The notes under the pieces are model-generated. The model was given only the letters and a program-made list of their open reading frames with translations. It did no database searches and had not been told where the DNA came from. Below, one piece after another: positions 6,348-6,505 of a stretch of DNA of 6,505 bases (its first letter is position 1; each line of letters starts with the position of its first letter). Source of the DNA: an uncultured Dorea sp. (lineage in GTDB: Bacteria; Bacillota_A; Clostridia; Lachnospirales; Lachnospiraceae). Both the position numbers and the translations under genes were made by a program. The stretch is taken from positions 1-6,505 of the forward strand of contig CAOKJI010000114.1 of assembly GCA_948468495.1 (NCBI GenBank). The letters run 5' to 3'.

Positions 6348-6454
6348 GAAGAAAATTATTTCAGGATGCATATTTTTGGCGGCATGTGCATGGCTGATAA
6401 CGGGATGTACGTCCCTGGAGAAAACGGAGGATAAGAAGGCGGAGGAGAATGCAG
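6337..6454 (+). CDS. Lipoprotein N-terminus, 3' end lost at contig end
   Basis: Only the first 39 residues are genuine. The ATG at 6337 has AGGAGG at 6322-6327, nine bases upstream, and lies inside the end of the DUF4956 gene (11-base overlap). The protein begins MSCRKK, followed by a hydrophobic stretch (residues 7-22) and a lipobox LITGC with the lipidated cysteine at residue 24, then a charged linker (SLEKTEDKKAEEN). This predicts a lipoprotein anchored on the outer face of the membrane. The frame appears to continue to a stop at 6475-6477, but its last residues, IGRAHV, are translated adapter and not protein. Genes after a VTC/DUF4956 pair often encode CotH-like kinases or carbohydrate-binding domain proteins, so one of these is a plausible identity; the visible sequence cannot decide. 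Confidence 0.8.
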
Positions 6455-6505
6455 AGATCGGAAGAGCACACGTCTGAACTCCAGTCACTGAGTCCTATCT
6501 CGTAT
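6455..6505 (+). other. Illumina TruSeq adapter and index (artefact)
   Basis: From 6455 the sequence reads AGATCGGAAGAGC and continues through ACACGTCTGAACTCCAGTCAC to 6488, the standard TruSeq read 1 adapter. An eight-base index, TGAGTCCT, fills 6489-6496, and ATCTCGTAT (6497-6505) is the start of the constant sequence after the index. The match is complete over all constant positions. Base 6455 could be genomic or the A-tail base. The reverse strand of this region yields the well-known false peptide MTGVQTCALPI. This stretch should be trimmed and carries no biology. Confidence 0.99.

Noticed and set aside
6012..6488. Reverse-strand reading frame of 158 codons beginning MTGVQTCALPI
   Set aside because: Its start lies in the adapter and the rest is antisense to the DUF4956 and lipoprotein genes; no ribosome binding site of biological origin.

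Overview
The window looks like one end of a chromosomal contig from a low-to-mid GC Gram-positive anaerobe, most likely a gut Clostridia member of the Lachnospiraceae type. The reasons are strong AGGAGG/GAGGTGA ribosome binding sites before most genes, frequent AGA/AGG/ATA codons, and protein families typical of that group. The taxonomic call is inference. All recognised genes lie on the + strand. The last 51 bases (6455-6505) are not biological: they are a read-through Illumina TruSeq adapter with its index, so the genomic sequence ends at about 6454.

Region 1 (1-1447) is the 3' part of an unrecognised gene. It encodes an alpha-helical, partly Gly/Ser-rich protein that ends in a single C-terminal membrane helix. 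Region 2 (1448-2782) is a two-gene cassette. A 123-residue protein of unknown role is followed 4 bases later by a 248-residue HipA-like kinase with intact catalytic residues. The arrangement resembles a HipA split into an N-terminal partner and a kinase core, as in HipS/HipT, but no HipB-type DNA-binding gene is seen. A long A-tract/hairpin/T-tract palindrome closes the cassette.

Region 3 (about 2783-6454) reads as one operon. An AT-rich promoter region and a structured leader of about 130 nt precede an OmpR-type response regulator, its overlapping sensor histidine kinase, a VTC-type polyphosphate polymerase domain protein, a DUF4956 membrane protein and the start of a lipoprotein. Three of the four junctions overlap by 8-11 bases and the fourth is 34 bases with no terminator, so the genes are probably co-transcribed and partly translationally coupled. 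The likely logic is that an envelope signal sensed by the kinase controls, through the regulator, a membrane-associated polyphosphate (or related polymer) module. The lipoprotein would act outside the membrane; it is cut off after 39 genuine residues. No rRNA, tRNA, CRISPR array, transposase or integrase was seen.
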